A stretch of DNA of 64,000 nucleotides from an uncultured Collinsella sp. (GCA_902491895.1 CABUJH010000002.1:22190-86189), one strand, 5' to 3'. Shown: positions 41,940 through 50,068, counted from the first letter of the stretch. A program made the numbers and translations. Notes: generated from the letters alone by a model not told the origin.

Positions 41940-42383
41940 TTAACCCGCCGTTTGCACGTCCGGCTCCAGATGGAACTCGTACTCCGGCTCCATCATCTTC
42001 TTCCGGATCTTTTCGTAGCGCCCGTCGTCGAGCTGCTCGCGCATGAGCGACGTCCTGTCCCCGACGCGTGCGGCCTCGCGCAGCCATCTGAACCACATCA
42101 GGCAGCTGTGGAGCCTGCGGGTCGATACGCCCTTGAACCTCTCGAGGAAGTGGCCGAGCGAACCCTGCGTTTCAGCATCCTCTGGACCGTGTCCCGCTCG
42201 TACCCGGTGAGCCTGCCGTGGGTCCTCGGGACCGCCCTCGCGGCGCCCTTCCCGCCCTTTCCGGACATGGCGTCCTCCGATCTCCCGGGGCCGGCCGATC
42301 CGGCCCTCAGGGTATCGGATTCCCAAATTTATCCGTATATGTGCGGATGAATGCGGGAGGCGTTCGGATGAAGTTGTATTCAA
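41940..42383 (-). pseudogene. Degenerate transposase remnant (IS1595-like C-terminus)
   Basis: The minus-strand frame ending at 41940 closes with SLGHFLERFKGVSTRRLHSC, then LMWFRWL and a charged tail, resembling the conserved C-terminus of IS1595-type transposases (FNGVSTKYLxNYLxWF as recalled). In another frame an ATG at 42268 gives GRLTGYERDTVQRMLKRRV, a helix-turn-helix-like N-terminus. The two parts are out of frame around 42160 and no catalytic DDE/DDN region lies between, so the gene is truncated and shifted. The sequence upstream of 42268 in the longer frame is low complexity (Arg/Gly) and probably not coding. Confidence 0.5.
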
Positions 42384-42396
42384 GGAAAGAGACTGA

Positions 42397-42410
42397 CCCT
42401 TTGTCGCATT
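42397..42410. repeat. Right half of a split REP palindrome
   Basis: CCCTTTGTCGCATT is the exact complement of the arm at 33369-33382. Together they would reconstitute one complete palindrome between the M20 peptidase gene and the prfA leader. Confidence 0.75.
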
Positions 42411-42605
42411 CCGTGCGGGTTATATGCAGGTTTGCCTGCGCACGCTATCATGTATGGATTAGACCGCAACTATGTACCCCATACACGAAGGGATGCGCAT
42501 GTATCTGAAGATCGACATGCTCTAGCTGGACTTACCCCCGCAGCGGCGCCCCGCGCCCCATCAATTCTGCCGATTTTCGCCTTCACGCATATAAAGGAGT
42601 CCGTC

Positions 42606-43673
42606 ATGCGCGACAAGCTCGAAAAGATCATCAAGGCCTACGAGGAGCTCGAGAAGAAGCTTTCCGACCCGGCCGTCGCCTCCGATATCAAGGAGTTCAC
42701 GCGTCTCAACAAGGAGTACGCGCACCAGTCCGACCTCATTGCCGCCTCGCGCGAGTACATCGGCGCGCTCGATGACATCGAGGCTGCCAAGGAAATGCTG
42801 CACGATACCACCGATGCCGATGAGAAGGAGATGCTCCAGATGGACATCTCCGAAAACGAGGCCAAGCTTCCCCAGCTCGAGGAAGACATCAAGTACATGC
42901 TCATCCCGAGCGACCCCAACGACGACAAGAACACCATCGTCGAGATCCGCTCCGCCGCCGGTGGCGACGAGGCGGCCATCTTCGCCGGCGATCTGTACAA
43001 GATGTACCAGCGCTTTTGCGAGTCGCGCGGCTGGAAGACTACCGTGCTCGATTCCAGCCCCAGCGAGGCCGGTGGCTTTAAGTCCATCGAGTTCAAGGTC
43101 GAGGGCGACCGCGTCTACTCCGTCATGAAGTTCGAGTCCGGCGTGCACCGCGTCCAGCGCGTTCCCAAGACTGAGTCCCAGGGCCGCATTCAGACCTCCA
43201 CGGCTACCGTCGCCGTACTTCCCGAGGCCGAGGAGATCGACGTCCAGATCAACCAGTCCGACCTGCGCATCGACACCTACTGCGCCTCCGGCCCTGGCGG
43301 TCAGTGCGTTAACACCACCTACTCCGCCGTGCGCATCACCCACCTGCCCACCAACACCGTGGTGCAGTCGCAGGAGCAGCGTTCCCAGATCCAGAACCGC
43401 GAGGTCTGCATGCAGATGCTGCGCGCCCGTCTGTACGAGATGGAACTCGAGAAGCAGCAGGCCGAGCTCGGTGCCGAGCGCCAGAGCCAGATCGGCCACG
43501 GCAACCGTTCCGAGAAGATCCGTACCTACAACCAGCCCCAGGACCGTGTGACCGATCACCGCATCGGCTTCAACTCCACCTACAACGGCGTCCTTCTGGG
43601 CGATCAGCTCGGCACCGTCATCGAGGCGCTCGCCGCCGCCGAGCGAGCCGAGAAGCTGGCACAGGCTGTGTAG
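42606..43673 (+). CDS. prfA: Peptide chain release factor 1
   Basis: A 355-residue class I release factor that ends translation at UAA and UAG. The helical N-terminal domain is followed by the PCRF region (SAAGGDEAAIFAGDLYKMYQ), the stop-codon tripeptide PKT (RVPKTESQGRIQTS, about residues 185-187) and the GGQ peptidyl-hydrolysis motif (SGPGGQCVNTT, about 230). PxT is the RF1 signature; RF2 would have SPF. AAGGAG lies 5-6 bases before the ATG; about 170 upstream bases in the same frame are open but have no site. prmC, which methylates the GGQ Gln, follows 630 bases downstream. Confidence 0.97.
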   Translation: MRDKLEKIIKAYEELEKKLSDPAVASDIKEFTRLNKEYAHQSDLIAASREYIGALDDIEAAKEMLHDTTDADEKEMLQMDISENEAKLPQLEEDIKYMLIPSDPNDDKNTIVEIRSAAGGDEAAIFAGDLYKMYQRFCESRGWKTTVLDSSPSEAGGFKSIEFKVEGDRVYSVMKFESGVHRVQRVPKTESQGRIQTSTATVAVLPEAEEIDVQINQSDLRIDTYCASGPGGQCVNTTYSAVRITHLPTNTVVQSQEQRSQIQNREVCMQMLRARLYEMELEKQQAELGAERQSQIGHGNRSEKIRTYNQPQDRVTDHRIGFNSTYNGVLLGDQLGTVIEALAAAERAEKLAQAV

Positions 43674-43820
43674 GTTCCGCCGTTCTACCGAACGGCGGAC
43701 CAGCCGACGCTGCGCGGGCCGCATTTGGACAATCTGACGTTCAACTTCAAGGGCGCGACCAGAAGGTCAGCGCCCTTTCGTTTCACGTCACCTTGTCTCA
43801 AATGCGACCCGCTCGCTGTC
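43674..43820 (+). ncRNA. Two-hairpin 3' module, copy B
   Basis: Hairpin 1 is TCCGCCGTTC / GAACGGCGGA with loop TACC (43676-43685, 43690-43699), starting right after the prfA stop. Hairpin 2 is AAGGGCGC, GACC, loop AGAA, GGTC, bulged A, GCGCCCTT (43749-43777). Bases 43705-43820 equal 59291-59406 at 115 of 116 positions. Confidence 0.7.
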
Positions 43821-43828
43821 CGTCCTCT

Positions 43829-43911
43829 ACCTGCGGCGTTCTCTTGGGTAGTCATTGGGTATGCTCAACCTGCGGTGCCTTAGATGTAGTCATTGGGGAC
43901 GTTCTTAAATG
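43829..43911. repeat. Direct repeats and a partial GGGGACGTTC palindrome
   Basis: Two ~30-bp direct repeats (43829-43859 and 43868-43897) share ACCTGCGG and GTAGTCATTGGG. The second runs into TAGTCATTGGGGACGTTCTT (43887-43906), one base different from the arm at 28802. They occupy part of the 632-base gap between prfA and prmC; no gene is seen there. Confidence 0.65.
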
Positions 43912-44025
43912 ACTAGGTTGGGTAAATTACTTTTCGAGTTTATTTAATCTGTTTTGTTAGAAATTAAGCTGCCTACCTGCTCAAAGTAATTAACAGCCTT
44001 CATCTGCTATTGAAAATATTGCTCA

Positions 44026-44058
44026 AAAAATCGTCCAAGAAGTCGCGGGGCGATTTTT
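44026..44058. other. Hairpin with A/T-rich flanks in the prfA-prmC gap
   Basis: AAAAATCG (44026-44033) pairs with CGATTTTT (44051-44058) around a 17-base loop. It could act as a weak terminator in either direction. The surrounding 43920-44225 is AT-richer than the genes and contains no supportable frame. Confidence 0.4.
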
Positions 44059-44230
44059 GATGCGTCGCGCGTCAAGTGATTTGGCAAGTTCTTGGTTAGA
44101 TATTGGTCAGTTTTGGGCAACCTTGCCAAAAGCTTGACGAATGCAGATTTAGACGTCGGCGAATGAACATTTCAGGCAGGTTCCAAGCAAAATTCTGGGC
44201 TGATTTTCGATAATCGTCTTCAATTGTCCC

Positions 44231-44257
44231 TTGCCAAGCGCTGGCCTCGCGTACAAT
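44231..44257 (+). promoter_or_regulatory. Probable promoter of prmC
   Basis: TTGCCA (44231-44236) and TACAAT (44252-44257) are separated by 15 bases, slightly short. Transcription would start about 40 bases before the prmC ATG. Confidence 0.5.
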
Positions 44258-44305
44258 CTGCTCCGACATTCGCGCGCCGCCCGGCGCTTAAGAGGGGAGG
44301 GCCCC

Positions 44306-45556
44306 ATGGCAAACGAGATTTGGACCATCAAGCGTTGTCTCGAGTGGACCAAGGAGTACCTGGCCGAGCGCGGCGAGGAGCACCCCCGTCTTTCTGCCGA
44401 GTGGCTGCTCTGCGCTGCCACGGGTTTGGCACGCATCGACTTATATATGCGCATGGACGAGACGCTTAACGCGGCTCAGCTCGAGACCATGCACGCGGCC
44501 GTTGTTCGTCGCGCTAAAGGTGAACCGCTGCAGTACATCACCGGCAGCACGCAGTTTCGCATGATCGACGTCGCGTGCGCCCCCGGCGTGCTCATTCCGC
44601 GTCCCGAGACCGAGATGCTCGTCGAGGAAGTCCTCAATTATCTGGATGCCGAGGTGCTGAGCCCCGAGGCTGCCGCCCGTCAGCGCGTTGAGCTGCCCTG
44701 GAACGATGAGGTTGAGGAGGCACGCAAGGCCGAGGCCGCGCTGGCAGACGAACGCGCGACCGCCGAGCGCCGTGCCGCTAACCTGACGGCCGCCGACGAG
44801 GCGGCGCTGGGCGGCGATGTGCTGGGCAGTCGCGCCTATGCCGAGGAACTGGCCGACCGCGAGGCCGAGGAAGCCGCCGCGCAGGCAGCAGAAGCCGAAG
44901 CCGCGGAAGCCGCCGAGCCCGAGCTCGACGAATACGGCATCGCCATCGAGGGTGCCGACCAGGAGACGGCTTCAGCTCAGGATGCCGCTTCGCCTGCCCC
45001 AGCCGAGCCCCGCATCGCCCGCGTTCTCGAGGTCGGCTGCGGCACGGGCTGCATTTCGCTCTCCCTTGCCTGGGAGCGCCGCGGCCACGTTACCTGCACC
45101 GCCACCGATATCGAGCCGCGCGCTATCGATTTGGCCACCAAAAACCGCGATGCGCTTGGCCTCACGTACGACGAGGTCGCCTTTAGTCTCACGAACCTGG
45201 TGAGTTCCATTCCCCACGACGAGTGGGGCACCTTCGACGTGCTCGTCTCCAACCCACCTTACATCCCGACCGGCGTCATGCGCTCGCTGCCGCACGAGGT
45301 CAAGGACTTTGAGCCCGACCTGGCGCTCGAGGGCGGCGCCGACGGCCTCGATATCTTCCGCCGCCTGCTCAATGCGGCGCCTTACATGCTGCGCGCCGGC
45401 GGCCTGTTTGCCTGCGAGCTCTACGAGGGTGCCCTCGACGCCGCCGCCGAGCTCTGCCGCCAGGCAGGCCTTTCGGACGTGCGTATCGTCCATGACCTCA
45501 CCGATCGCCCCCGCATCGTCCGAGCCATCGTCACCGAGCCCAAGCAGCGCCAGTAA
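44306..45556 (+). CDS. prmC: Peptide chain release factor N5-glutamine methyltransferase with acidic insertion
   Basis: A 416-residue SAM-dependent enzyme that methylates the GGQ glutamine of release factors. The N-terminal helical domain (residues 1-85) and VLIPRPETEMLVEEVLNYL are typical, and the catalytic domain has VLEVGCGTGCISLSLA (SAM site) and SNPPYIPTG (NPPY). Between PRPETE and the SAM motif, where E. coli PrmC has about 20 residues, there are about 120 here: an Ala/Glu-rich, mostly helical stretch (ERATAERRAANLTAADEAAL; AEEAAAQAAEAEAAEAAEPE). The family is normally about 280 residues. GAGGGGAGGG precedes the ATG at 44306. It is a single gene downstream of prfA, its substrate gene. 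Confidence 0.93.
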   Translation: MANEIWTIKRCLEWTKEYLAERGEEHPRLSAEWLLCAATGLARIDLYMRMDETLNAAQLETMHAAVVRRAKGEPLQYITGSTQFRMIDVACAPGVLIPRPETEMLVEEVLNYLDAEVLSPEAAARQRVELPWNDEVEEARKAEAALADERATAERRAANLTAADEAALGGDVLGSRAYAEELADREAEEAAAQAAEAEAAEAAEPELDEYGIAIEGADQETASAQDAASPAPAEPRIARVLEVGCGTGCISLSLAWERRGHVTCTATDIEPRAIDLATKNRDALGLTYDEVAFSLTNLVSSIPHDEWGTFDVLVSNPPYIPTGVMRSLPHEVKDFEPDLALEGGADGLDIFRRLLNAAPYMLRAGGLFACELYEGALDAAAELCRQAGLSDVRIVHDLTDRPRIVRAIVTEPKQRQ

Positions 45557-45570
45557 TATTTATTAACTGG

Positions 45571-45599
45571 TTAACAAAAATTATAAAGTAGTTTATAAT
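45571..45599 (+). promoter_or_regulatory. hicAB promoter with overlapping operator
   Basis: TTAACA (45571-45576) and TATAAT (45594-45599) have a 17-base spacer, close to ideal. The perfect 20-bp palindrome ATTATAAA-GTAG-TTTATAAT (45580-45599) covers the -10 element, so a bound HicB would block RNA polymerase. Confidence 0.75.
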
Positions 45600-45624
45600 T
45601 AGGACGGCTGAAAGAGGTCGGCCC

Positions 45625-45810
45625 ATGCAACCTCCTACCTTTCGGGAAATCATTGCCCTACTCAAGCACGATGGATTCGTGAAGGTCGCGCAAGTCGGTA
45701 GTCATGCTAAGTATGTTTCTGGCGATCGTGTTGTCACCGTGAACGGCTCTGGTGGTGATCGACCAAAGAAGGGCACGTGGGCAAGTATTCGTCGCCAAGC
45801 TGGATGGTAG
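45625..45810 (+). CDS. hicA: HicA family mRNA interferase toxin
   Basis: A 61-residue toxin with the small double-stranded-RNA-binding-like fold of HicA. The signature is FREIIALLKHDGFVKVAQVG, then GSHAKY with the catalytic His (His27), followed by VVTVNGSGGDRPKKGTWASI and RRQAGW. It would cleave mRNA when free of its antitoxin. AAAGAGG precedes the ATG. The toxin comes first, as in most hicAB loci, and the antitoxin starts 11 bases after its stop. Confidence 0.88.
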   Translation: MQPPTFREIIALLKHDGFVKVAQVGSHAKYVSGDRVVTVNGSGGDRPKKGTWASIRRQAGW

Positions 45811-45821
45811 TTGGAGGCAAA

Positions 45822-46268
45822 ATGAGGCAGCGATTTACCTATGACTGCGTTCTCATAAAAGAAGACGACGGTTACTGCGCCAGCTTCCCGCAGCTTCCCG
45901 GCGCCTTTGCCGATGGCGATACGCGCGAAGAAGCGATTACCCATGCCACCGAGGCGCTGATGGCGTTTTTGGCCGACGACCTCAACAACGGTTTGACTCC
46001 GGCAGGGTACGAACGCTCGGCCGAGGTCGTGGCCCTTTCAGTCGAAATCGACCACGAGGACGCTCGGGAAGCGGCGTGCCGAACATTTAAAGATGCAGCG
46101 CTGGACCTCAAAGTCTCCGCTCCGCGGATTACCGCGCTGGTCAAAGCCGGAAAACTCGATGTTGAACTCGTCGACGGCCGTCGGATGATAACGATAGACA
46201 GCATCGAGCGCTACGCCGCCCAAAGACGCCACGCCGGCAGGCCAAAGAAGTTCGTCGCAGTCCAATAA
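45822..46268 (+). CDS. hicB: HicB family antitoxin
   Basis: A 148-residue antitoxin. The N-terminal partial RNase-H-like domain (FTYDCVLIKEDDGYCASFPQ, LPGAFADGDTREEAITHATE, residues 4-45) should bind and block HicA. The C-terminal part (about 85-140, SAPRITALVKAGKLDVELVD, RRMITIDSIERYA) reads like a helix-turn-helix DNA-binding domain, suited to autorepression at the palindrome upstream. GGAGG lies about 5 bases before the ATG. Confidence 0.87.
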   Translation: MRQRFTYDCVLIKEDDGYCASFPQLPGAFADGDTREEAITHATEALMAFLADDLNNGLTPAGYERSAEVVALSVEIDHEDAREAACRTFKDAALDLKVSAPRITALVKAGKLDVELVDGRRMITIDSIERYAAQRRHAGRPKKFVAVQ

Positions 46269-46402
46269 CCCCCTCACTTTCACCGACTACTAGAGCCGCT
46301 CACCAAACCAACATGCGCTCTGGGCAAATAGGTTGAACGTTTCGTGCGAGAATGCCCCACAGTAAACAAACTTGCACCGGAGCGTAAGGGGCTGGCATAC
46401 AC

Positions 46403-47146
46403 ATGCAGACGGTCTATCGGGTATACGAGGGAACGCGCGAGCCGCATCGGCTTGCCGTCGAGCGCACAGCCGAGGTGCTCGGCCGCGGCGGCTTGGCCTT
46501 GATTCCGACCGAGACCGTCTACGGTGTCGCCGTGGCAGTCAACGCCTTCTCGGACGCCGTGCCCCAAGATACAAGCGAATTCCCATCGTGGCCGCGCGAT
46601 CCGCAGGCTGCCGTCAACGGTGCCGCAGTCCCTGCGCTCGGCACCGGCTATCGACGCATCTTCACTCTCAAGCAACGTGAACTCACCCAAACGGTCGCCT
46701 GGCTGGTCGATGGCGTCGAGGCGCTCGACCGCTATGGCGTGGATATCCCGGAAGATGCCCGCGTACTTGCGCGACGATGCTGGCCGGGAGCCCTGACTAT
46801 CGTGGTCAAGGCGGCTCCCTGCGTGCCGACCTTTATGCGTGCTGCCGACGACACCGTGGCTCTGCGCGCTTCGGCCTCTCCCGTGGTCCAAGCGCTCATC
46901 CGCGCCTGCGGCAGTCCCCTTGCCTGCACGAGCGCCAACACACACGGCGCGCCCTCGCCGGCAAGCTTTGCCGCCGTCGAAGGTCGCATCCTGGAGGGGG
47001 TCGATGTTGCCGTCGACGCCGGTGAGACCCCGTGTCGCGACGCCTCGACCATCGTGTCGTTCCAGCACGGCGGGCTCCAGATCCTGCGCCAAGGCGCACT
47101 TCCCGCATCAGAGATCGAACGGGTCCTGTCCGACCCGATGCAATAG
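46403..47146 (+). CDS. tsaC: L-threonylcarbamoyladenylate synthase (Sua5/YrdC/TsaC family)
   Basis: A 247-residue protein of the YrdC-like fold that makes threonylcarbamoyl-AMP for the t6A modification of tRNA. Motifs are LIPTETVYGVAVAVNAF (residues 33-49), a K-x-R-like IFTLKQRELTQTVAWLVDG, CWPGALTIVVKA and PLACTSANTHGAPSPA. About 30 residues (SDAVPQDTSEFPSWPRDPQA and following) are inserted between the first two motifs. It lacks the extra C-terminal Sua5 domain. It is upstream of glpK with a 13-base gap and probably cotranscribed. Confidence 0.88.
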   Translation: MQTVYRVYEGTREPHRLAVERTAEVLGRGGLALIPTETVYGVAVAVNAFSDAVPQDTSEFPSWPRDPQAAVNGAAVPALGTGYRRIFTLKQRELTQTVAWLVDGVEALDRYGVDIPEDARVLARRCWPGALTIVVKAAPCVPTFMRAADDTVALRASASPVVQALIRACGSPLACTSANTHGAPSPASFAAVEGRILEGVDVAVDAGETPCRDASTIVSFQHGGLQILRQGALPASEIERVLSDPMQ

Positions 47147-47159
47147 AAAGGTGTAAGCG

Positions 47160-48701
47160 ATGTCGTTGAATCTGGGCAGCCTGGGCATGGAAGATGCCTC
47201 GTTTAACTTTGGCGGTTCCTACATCATGGCGCTCGACTGCGGCACCACCTCGGTACTTGCGACCATCGTCGACGAGTACGGCTGCATCGTCGCGCAGGCG
47301 CGTCGTAGCGTCAAAACCAGCTTCCCGCGTCCCGGTTGGATAGAGCAAGACCCCATGGAGGTGCTTGCCAGCCAGATCGGCGTGATGATGGAGGTCCAGT
47401 TTAAGAGCGGCATCCATTCTGACCGCATCGCCGCCATCGGTATCTCCAACCAGCGCGAGACCACGGTGGTGTGGGACCGCATAAGCGGCCAACCCATCTA
47501 TAACGCCATCGTGTGGCAATGCCGTCGCACCGCACCTCTGATCGACGAGCTGGTCGAGCGGGGCGCAGAAGAGCTGGTGCGCTCCCGCACGGGACTCACG
47601 CTCGATCCGTATTTCTCGGCTTCCAAGGTGCAGTGGATCCTCGACAACGTCGACGGTGCGCGTGAGAGCGCGGCGGCGGGCGACCTCATGTTCGGCACCA
47701 TCGACACCTGGCTCATCTACAACCTCACCGGCAGTCAGGTCTTTGCCACCGACTACACCAATGCCAGCCGCACGGCACTCTTTAATATCCATACGCTCGA
47801 TTGGGACGACGACCTGCTGGCGCTCTTTGACGTTCCACGTTCCATGATGCCCGAGGTTCGTTGGAGCTCGGGCGACTACGGCCGCGTCGCGAGCGACATC
47901 ATGACCAACATGCCGCCCATCATGGGCGTGGCGGGCGACCAGCAGGCGTCGCTGTTCGGCCACTGCTGCTTCCATCCCGGCCAGACCAAAAACACCTATG
48001 GCACGGGTTGCTTTATGCTCATGAACACCGGCGACGAGGTCGTCGAATCCAAGAACGGTCTGGTCTCCACGATCGGTATCGCCGCGGACGGCAAGATCAG
48101 CTATGCGCTCGAGGGTTCTATCTTTGCCGCCGGCTCAACCATGAACTGGCTGCGCAACAACATGGGCATCATCTCGAGTGTGAGCGAGTCCGCGCAACTC
48201 GCCGCTTCGATCAACGACAACGAGGGCTGCTACTTCGTCCCCGCCTTCGCTGGCCTGGGCGCTCCCTGGTGGGATCCGCATGCCCGCGGTATCGTGTGCG
48301 GCCTGACCGGTGCCTCGAGTCGCGCGACCATTGTGCGTGCGGCCTGCGAGTCCATGGCCTACCAGAGTTATGACGTGCTGCGCGCCATGGAGCAGGACGT
48401 GGGACTTTCGATTGAGCGCCTGTCCGTCGATGGCGGCGCCTCACGCAACGAGTTCATCATGCAATTCCAGGCCGACCTGCTGGATATCCCCGTGCTGCAA
48501 TGCGAGACGGTGGAGACCACGGCAATCGGTGCCGCGTACTTGGCGGGTCTTGCCGTCGGCTATTGGGAAGACCTTGAAGAGCTGGAGCAAAATGCCCAGA
48601 TCGTTAGGACCTTCCTTCCCCATATGTCCGCCGAGCGTCGCGAGCAAAACCTTGCGGGCTGGCGTGATGCAGTCAAGCGCTCGCTCAGTGCTGCACAGTA
48701 G
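47160..48701 (+). CDS. glpK: Glycerol kinase
   Basis: A 513-residue FGGY-family kinase that phosphorylates glycerol with ATP. Visible features are the phosphate-1 loop ALDCGTTSVLATIVDEYG (about residues 22-39), FPRPGWIEQDP, SNQRETTVVWDR, the substrate region WQCRRTAPLIDEL, TIDTWLIYNLTG, the ATP-site GVAGDQQASLFG, TYGTGCFMLMNTG and VDGGASRNEFIMQFQADLL. About 20 residues precede the usual N-terminus (MSLNLGSLGMEDASFNFG). GAAAGGTG lies about 6 bases before the ATG. No glpF or glpD is nearby. Confidence 0.95.
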   Translation: MSLNLGSLGMEDASFNFGGSYIMALDCGTTSVLATIVDEYGCIVAQARRSVKTSFPRPGWIEQDPMEVLASQIGVMMEVQFKSGIHSDRIAAIGISNQRETTVVWDRISGQPIYNAIVWQCRRTAPLIDELVERGAEELVRSRTGLTLDPYFSASKVQWILDNVDGARESAAAGDLMFGTIDTWLIYNLTGSQVFATDYTNASRTALFNIHTLDWDDDLLALFDVPRSMMPEVRWSSGDYGRVASDIMTNMPPIMGVAGDQQASLFGHCCFHPGQTKNTYGTGCFMLMNTGDEVVESKNGLVSTIGIAADGKISYALEGSIFAAGSTMNWLRNNMGIISSVSESAQLAASINDNEGCYFVPAFAGLGAPWWDPHARGIVCGLTGASSRATIVRAACESMAYQSYDVLRAMEQDVGLSIERLSVDGGASRNEFIMQFQADLLDIPVLQCETVETTAIGAAYLAGLAVGYWEDLEELEQNAQIVRTFLPHMSAERREQNLAGWRDAVKRSLSAAQ

Positions 48702-48824
48702 GGCTGCGATGGGCTGCTCGATACAACAAACCGCTAAACTTATGCATGGCGTGCGGCGGCAACGTTGCTGCGCGCCTTGTCAGCAAGGCCGTTTTGCGGC
48801 CCCAACGAAAGGGGCAATCAACCC

Positions 48825-49472
48825 ATGACCGTCACCTACGATGCGTCCCGTGTGACGCTTGTCGATCATCCGCTCGTCCAGCACAAGCTGTCGATCCTGC
48901 GCGACAAAAACACCGGCACCAACCAGTTCCGCCAGCTCGTGCGCGAACTCGCGCTTTTTGACGGCTACGAGGCCATGCGCGACCTGCCTATGGAAGACGT
49001 CGAGGTCGAGACCCCCATCACTACCGCCACGTTCAAACAGCTTGCCGGCAAGAAACTCGCCATCGTGCCCATCCTGCGTGCGGGCCTTGGCATGGTCGAC
49101 GGTATCCTCGACCTGGTGCCCTCCGCTCGCGTGGGCCACATCGGCATGGAGCGCGACGAGGTCACCCACGAGCCGCACGAGTATTACTGCAAGATGCCCA
49201 AGGATATCGACCAGCGCATCTGCCTGGTCGTCGACCCCATGCTCGCCACGGGCGGTTCGGCCGAGATGGCCATCAGCTACCTGCGCGAGCGCGGTGTCAA
49301 GGATATCCGCATGCTGTGCATCGTCGCCGCGCCCGAGGGCCTCAAGTCACTGACCGAAAAGGACCCCGACGTACATATTTATACGTGCGCCATCGACGAC
49401 CATCTCAACGAGGCCGCCTACATCGTTCCCGGCCTCGGCGACGCCGGCGACCGCATCTTCGGCACGCTCTAG
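48825..49472 (+). CDS. upp: Uracil phosphoribosyltransferase
   Basis: A 215-residue salvage enzyme that makes UMP from uracil and PRPP. Motifs are [20 protein letters not shown] and [16 protein letters not shown] near the N-terminus, [20 protein letters not shown], the PRPP-binding [16 protein letters not shown] (about residues 135-150) and the uracil loop [16 protein letters not shown]. Length (about 208 typical) fits. AAAGGGG precedes the ATG at 48825 by about 9 bases. It is a single gene between glpK and the ATP synthase operon. Confidence 0.95.
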   Translation: MTVTYDASRVTLVDHPLVQHKLSILRDKNTGTNQFRQLVRELALFDGYEAMRDLPMEDVEVETPITTATFKQLAGKKLAIVPILRAGLGMVDGILDLVPSARVGHIGMERDEVTHEPHEYYCKMPKDIDQRICLVVDPMLATGGSAEMAISYLRERGVKDIRMLCIVAAPEGLKSLTEKDPDVHIYTCAIDDHLNEAAYIVPGLGDAGDRIFGTL

Positions 49473-49514
49473 TCGCTGGGCTAAGACGGCCGCGGCTGCA
49501 AATACGAAGAAACG

Positions 49515-49549
49515 GTGCGCGCGGTCGAACAAAAGGCGACCGCGCGCAC
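49515..49549. terminator. GC-rich hairpin between upp and the atp operon
   Basis: A perfect 13-bp stem, GTGCGCGCGGTCG (49515-49527) and its complement (49537-49549), has loop AACAAAAGG. There is no T-tract, so it may be factor-dependent or stabilise the upp mRNA end. Confidence 0.6.
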
Positions 49550-49664
49550 TCCTGTTAACGGACGTTTTGCCCTGCAGGGTTCGAGAAAAACGTATTACCG
49601 TACCTGCGGCATAAAGAAGGTCTTAAGAAAACGAACAGGTGCGTATTAACCGATGCTTTTTCGG

Positions 49665-49692
49665 TTGTACTTTAGCGATTGGCTCGTACAAT
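49665..49692 (+). promoter_or_regulatory. Promoter of the atp operon
   Basis: TTGTAC (49665-49670) and TACAAT (49687-49692) have a 16-base spacer. The start of transcription would lie near 49699, about 55 bases before the first gene. Confidence 0.65.
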
Positions 49693-49753
49693 AGTCACCA
49701 ATGTTTGGCTGGGACTGTGCTGTGAGGCGTTAAAAAGGAAAGCGAGGAAGCCA

Positions 49754-50065
49754 GTGTTTCAGATAGTCGATCTGCTCGCTATCGTTGCAGGCGCAATCGC
49801 GGGCGCAATTGCCTTCCTTCCCTTTGTTTTTACGCTCAAGCCGGTTCTTGACGATAAACAGAATGCGGACATGCTCAAGGGCATGGTGAGCCTGGCGGTC
49901 TCGGCAGTCGCCCTGCTCGTCTTTACCTTGGTTGTGTTTGCGTTGTTCGGAGAGGCATTTCGCATGTTCCTCCTGGGCGAGGCGATCGGCTTCGTGGCCT
50001 TTATGGCCGCCTGCACGGTTCGCGTCGCCAAGGCGCTGCGAGATCCTCATGAGGTCGAAAGGTAA
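49754..50065 (+). CDS. atpI: AtpI-like ATP synthase assembly protein
   Basis: A 103-residue membrane protein with about three to four hydrophobic segments (IVAGAIAGAIAFLPFVF, VSLAVSAVALLVFTLVVFAL, LGEAIGFVAFMAACTV), positioned before atpB as AtpI normally is. AtpI helps assemble the c-ring and may carry cations. The GTG at 49754 is chosen because GAGGAAG precedes it closely; the frame is open 25 codons earlier through the promoter. Sequence conservation in AtpI is weak, so the call rests largely on position. The stop is followed 3 bases later by the atpB start. Confidence 0.65.
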   Translation: MFQIVDLLAIVAGAIAGAIAFLPFVFTLKPVLDDKQNADMLKGMVSLAVSAVALLVFTLVVFALFGEAFRMFLLGEAIGFVAFMAACTVRVAKALRDPHEVER

Positions 50066-50068
50066 GTC

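Noticed and set aside
42499..42525. Tiny frame MYLKIDML ending in TAG before prfA, considered as an RF1-sensing leader peptide
   Set aside because: An AAGGGA does precede the ATG, but there is no terminator or alternative pairing downstream, and known release-factor autoregulation concerns prfB. The evidence is too thin.
48720..48824. Possible uracil- or PyrR-responsive leader before upp
   Set aside because: GC-rich imperfect hairpins are present, but no recognisable PyrR-binding loop or terminator/antiterminator pair could be drawn.
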